Assembly: GCA_036874045.1 (NCBI GenBank)
Contig: JAZBRI010000004.1
Coordinates: 6,200,001-6,264,000 of the forward strand
Direction: 5' to 3'
DNA length: 64,000 nt
DNA from: Cymodocea nodosa
Taxonomy: Eukaryota; Streptophyta; Magnoliopsida; Alismatales; Cymodoceaceae
In this document: piece by piece, positions 60,701 to 64,000 of the stretch
Position numbering within the stretch: the stretch's first letter is position 1
Layout of the letters: the number at the start of each line of letters is the position of its first letter
The notes under the pieces: model-generated
What the model saw: the letters and a program-made list of their open reading frames with translations, nothing else
Told to the model about the DNA's origin: nothing
Database searches by the model: none
Program-made: the position numbers and the translations under genes

Positions 60701-63700
60701 ATGCAAGAAGAATTCAGTCAAGACAAACCTTGACATATGCAGCAATTAGGGAGGAATTTAGAACTAGAGAAATTAAAGTAAATGATTGCTGACATGCTTT
60801 TCCAGTGCATGCATTTTGAGATGTTGCTGAAAAAGGACATGAGAAAAAAATTTCACTCCACTTTAAAGGGAAAATTATTTTCATCTGTATACATGATGGA
60901 TGATAATGCTACAAGCCACTAGACTTGGCTTCCCCAAGTTTTACCTTTTCTTCCAAAACACCTGAATGTCTGCTTATTCCTTTTCCACATTCCAAGTCAT
61001 ATTTTTCCACTCTTCGAAATATTTTACTTTCTTTACCTATTATTTCTCTTCCATAGTTGTCCAGAAAGCAATCATCTGTGGGCCCATCCCCATCTAACTT
61101 ATACATACTGCATTCACCATCACAAGTGGAGCTTCTATAAAAAGGGGTCAATCCACTTCTTATATGATGCTTGAGTCCTACATCATCATCAAGCCAATCC
61201 ATTTGTCGATGACAACTAATATGCCTTTCTTTTCCATCATTAAAGCATGTACCTTTCTCAAAACAGATAAATTCTCTATTAAATGCAGTATGGCATTGTT
61301 TCCTATTTTTACCAAAAAAGTACCCATCACTATTCTTCCGAGGAAGTTTCTCTTCGAAAGCATAGCAACTTGAAATATTTGGATGGTTTTCTCTTAGCTG
61401 TTGTGAATTGTACAAGTGATTTTTCAATGAGAATTTATCAACTCTTCTTCCCATAGTGCTATATTCTTCATCTGTTTGAAAGACCAAAGACATCTGGTCA
61501 GAAGCTCTCTTGAACTTATAGTCCTCTTCAAAGTGTGGCTTGGAATGATCTAAGTCAAACTCAAAGCCCAGAGAATGGTCCCACTTTTCTTTCTTTGCAG
61601 GCTCTCTAGCCTTGTAAGATACATTTCTATGATAGACATCATGAATTGTGCCTTTCTCCTGAACGAAGTGTTGCACATCCATTTCTGATCTTTCATGACT
61701 CATGCATTCTTCATATTTGTCTTCTTCCACATCATAAAACCCAAATTTCATTCTGGCATCTTCATCAATTCTTATTTTCTTTCTCTTCTTTCTAAACAAA
61801 TTTTCTTGCAAAGTAAAGGATGTTTTAGACATAAGGTCAGGTTTCTCACAGAGACCAGCTCTACTTTCGTGAACACTCTGACTCCTTCGGTGAAAATAGG
61901 CATCAATTTGCTTTGAGTGATCACTCCTCAAACGAGTTCTTTGCTCATGAGAAAGACTGCCTTCCAGCATGTAATTATTTCTAGCAATAGCTCTTTCCTT
62001 AGAGGAGTAACTTCCCCTGTGAGAGTTTCTCCTAATGCATTGCCAAGGTTCATCTTCCTTTCCAAAATTTTGGATATGAGAATATACAGTGTCCAGATTT
62101 TTTGTAAATCTTCTGTTTCTTTGGTTGGATGGCATGTTATTTTTACTATCGGAAGTTTGATTTGTTTGGCTATCAAAATCACGGGCACATCTCATAACAC
62201 TAGGACTTGGTTTCAAGAATCTTGAGGAACAGTCATTATACCCTCTGGGAACCTTGACTGCAGACAGTCTTTGGGCAATCCTTCCGTTTTTCCACTCATT
62301 CTGAGTACAGTTATGATCGGAACTGTCTATGCTGTGATGCTCAGAGATACTGGTGGCATCTGTTGAATCACCCTGGTCAGAAGTATTAGCCATTGCTGAC
62401 TCTTGAAATTCAGTCAATGTGTGATGTAAATTAGGAGAGTGACTTTCATCAAATGAAGCTCCGGCTGATTCATGATCACTGTCAAAACAAGGACTAATGT
62501 TACACAGAACTTTATCATTGGGAAGAAGTTCTGATGCATGGTTGGAAACACCAACCATCACAGAACAATTTGCTTTGTGTTCATTTGACTCTGGCTGATC
62601 TTGGAGATCCAGAAGAACTTCATTGGTGATACTGCATGTTATTTTATGGCACCTTCGCATGTCTTTGGTATCAACTAACTCACTCTTCTGATTACACCCA
62701 TTAGATGAGAGAACCTTGCATATCCTCTTGGCAGTTGCAGGCCTGTTAAACAGAAGAGAAGTTTGTTTCTTGAAGAAACAGAATTTGTTGACAAGAAAAA
62801 TGTATATTTCACAATGCAAGAACAATCAATGTCTTAATCCAACTAAGATAAAAATAAAACATATATTTATACAACAACCAAAATGAAAAATGCATATTTC
62901 TCAATGAGATAAAAATAAAATGCATGTCTACATTTGAAACACCAATGACAAATGGATACATCTGAACCCAAATGCAAGCATTTTCATACAAAGCACAAAA
63001 AATGTATTACGTGTCCCTACTCCCTGGTGCTGACAGATTACTATTAATAAAGACACAATGAAGAAAGATGAACCATGCAATTTCACTAGGGATGGATTCT
63101 GGGGCTTTGTCCTTCTCCTAAAAAGGAATAGATGCAGTGGTGGCCCCATTTCCACCTCTCTGTTGTAAGTTCAATTTTCAGCTTATCATCAAAAATTTGT
63201 TTTGATAAAAAAACCATAAGTATAAAAAGAATAGTACTTTCCAAACTATAAAACTTAAGTACAAATTTAATGAATTATAACCTGCAAGGAGGCTTGGAAA
63301 CTATTTTTGAGCAGCAGGTTATTCAGGAAATATTGCTATTTCTTCTCCTGGATTCAAACATGGGGGGAGTTGTGCAAACCACTGCTCCCGTCTACAGTGG
63401 CATCACACAGTGCTTAAGGTGATTTATATGCTAAAGCAACATGAGTGTTCAGTATTTAATGCATAATATATGGTATTAACTTTTCAAATTGAATAGACAT
63501 GAAATTTTTCTTCAAAAGCAAAAACTACAAAGGAAAATCTTCCAGAAACCAAAATGTATGATTTATCACTTGCCAATCAAAACTCATGTTGTCGGACTGG
63601 GGAAAAAATCTTTCCCTATGTACTACTTCCAGATGTTCAGGACAGCAGGCATCTTCTGCATACCCTTCCATTTTGACCTGAAAAAATTATGCTACAGAAA

Positions 63701-63918
63701 TTTAATATTTACATAAGCAGAAAACATTTTCTTGGTTTGGACCTGAAGTAAGATAAAAAGGTGATGGACAAAAATGATTATGCATGAGTAAAACTTGTAA
63801 ATGTCAAAAATACTTGTATCACTACATCAGAATCCTGATTTCTTCCAGGATGCTTTATGCTAACTGATGGTGTTCTTCCACCAACTCCATCTTCAACTTG
63901 AATAGCTTGACCCATTGG
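54783..63918 (-). CDS. FIPS5: FIP1-like pre-mRNA 3'-end-processing factor, 3' part (partial)
   Basis: Exons found, right to left: 63814-63918 (GQAIQVEDGVGGRTPSVSIK, RNQDSDVVIQ, the stretch after the FIP1 domain), 63570-63677, 60945-62742 (about 600 residues, charged and Ser-rich, with VKVPRGYNDCSSRFLKPSPS) and 54783-55424 (LQRRHRKVASKM ... ITNEEEERILTMLAKMEKRR ... RPARKRRWG). The exon pair 60945/55424 joins in phase 0 across a 5.5-kb intron. The 62,742 exon starts on a third codon base while the 63,570 exon ends on a complete codon, so at least one exon or a shifted junction between them is unresolved. The FIP1 domain itself should lie right of the window. FIP1 links poly(A) polymerase, CPSF and CstF and binds U-rich RNA. 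The ending matches plant FIP1[V]/FIPS5 from memory. Confidence 0.82.
55425..60944 (-). other. Large intron of the FIP1-like gene
   Basis: The intron has a donor AAG/GTAAAA at 60,944 and an acceptor CTGCAG ending at 55,425. No family-like exon was seen in 55,500-57,600 or 60,400-60,940. It carries an L1-type LINE relic in the same orientation as the gene. Confidence 0.6.
57650..60400 (-). mobile_element. L1-type LINE relic
   Basis: Minus-strand remnants of the plant L1 pol protein in order. The endonuclease start area is LRGRGTIDLLDAG (about 60,345-60,385), then VVGGDFKIARFFTDQR (about 59,995-60,040) and FNEIIREMERMDLLIVGAQF (about 59,890-59,960). A reverse-transcriptase stretch near 58,520-58,630 has a pattern like FSVLVNGYLTSEFWCGRGTS with an adjoining IPYLGFYLL, as in the L1 FSVLVNG/QGDPLSP region. 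Numerous stops and frameshifts show it is long dead. The ends were not defined, and no target duplication or poly-A tail was identified. Confidence 0.65.
62743..63569 (-). other. Unresolved FIP1-like intron region
   Basis: At least one short exon or an alternative junction is needed here to keep frame. A candidate micro-exon NLSAPGSRDT (about 63,000-63,030, after TTATTAATAG and before GTAATA) would supply a matching 3' phase, but its 5' phase does not fit the exon ending at 63,570. I do not call it. Confidence 0.3.
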
Positions 63919-64000
63919 CTGGAGAAATATCACATAAATGAATTGTACATCATAGATCATAAACTATTATTAAGCTTAAGTTGATCTTAACCACAAAAAG

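Noticed and set aside
62743-62825. N-terminal stretch MFLHCEIYIFLVNKFCFF before the large FIP1-like exon
   Set aside because: It is intron sequence: a polypyrimidine tract and AG acceptor at 62,743-62,744 precede the conserved coding part.

Overview
This is nuclear DNA of a flowering plant. Most genes have several exons with ordinary GT-AG introns. There are coiled-coil NLR resistance genes, Ty1/Copia elements and an L1-type LINE relic, and two promoters carry the site II and telo-box pairing typical of plant translation genes. I suspect a monocot, but nothing here proves it.

Left part (1-13 kb). A PTM-like DDT/PHD-finger gene runs leftward, and only its first two coding exons are in the window. 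It sits head to head with a small acidic, low-complexity ORF. A five-exon gene for mitochondrial GrpE follows on the minus strand, with a 27-bp tandem repeat just upstream of it. Next is a decayed plus-strand copy of what looks like a SICKLE-type proline-rich protein gene.

Centre (15-45 kb). This part was built by duplication. A NACA gene (nascent polypeptide-associated complex alpha) plus an opposing NLR gene occurs at 15.2-22.4 kb. A second NACA gene plus an NLR relic occurs at 36.7-40.8 kb. The two NACA genes encode identical proteins, and their last three exons with the introns between them are almost identical over about 1.15 kb, while flanks and intron 1 have diverged. NLR-A (19.2-22.4 kb) has a nearly identical inverted partial copy at 23.0-25.3 kb, so the two form a 2.3-kb inverted repeat. 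A diverged NLR (NLR-C, 41.7-45.0 kb) keeps a full reading frame but has lost the normal P-loop and kinase-2 motifs. Between the two NACA/NLR units lies an old, decayed Copia element (about 26.0-35.1 kb). A younger, also broken Copia element (27,578-32,788) sits inside it, with 199-bp LTRs and a GATTG target duplication.

Right part (45-64 kb). A small possible gene of unknown function comes first. It is followed by a complete ten-exon gene for POP1 of RNase P/MRP and the 3' part of a FIP1-like pre-mRNA 3'-end-processing gene. A 5.5-kb intron of the FIP1-like gene holds an L1 LINE relic.

The housekeeping genes act in separate basal steps: mitochondrial chaperoning, co-translational nascent-chain binding, tRNA/rRNA processing and mRNA polyadenylation. 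I see no operon-like link among them. The immune receptors and elements are the fast-changing layer between them.
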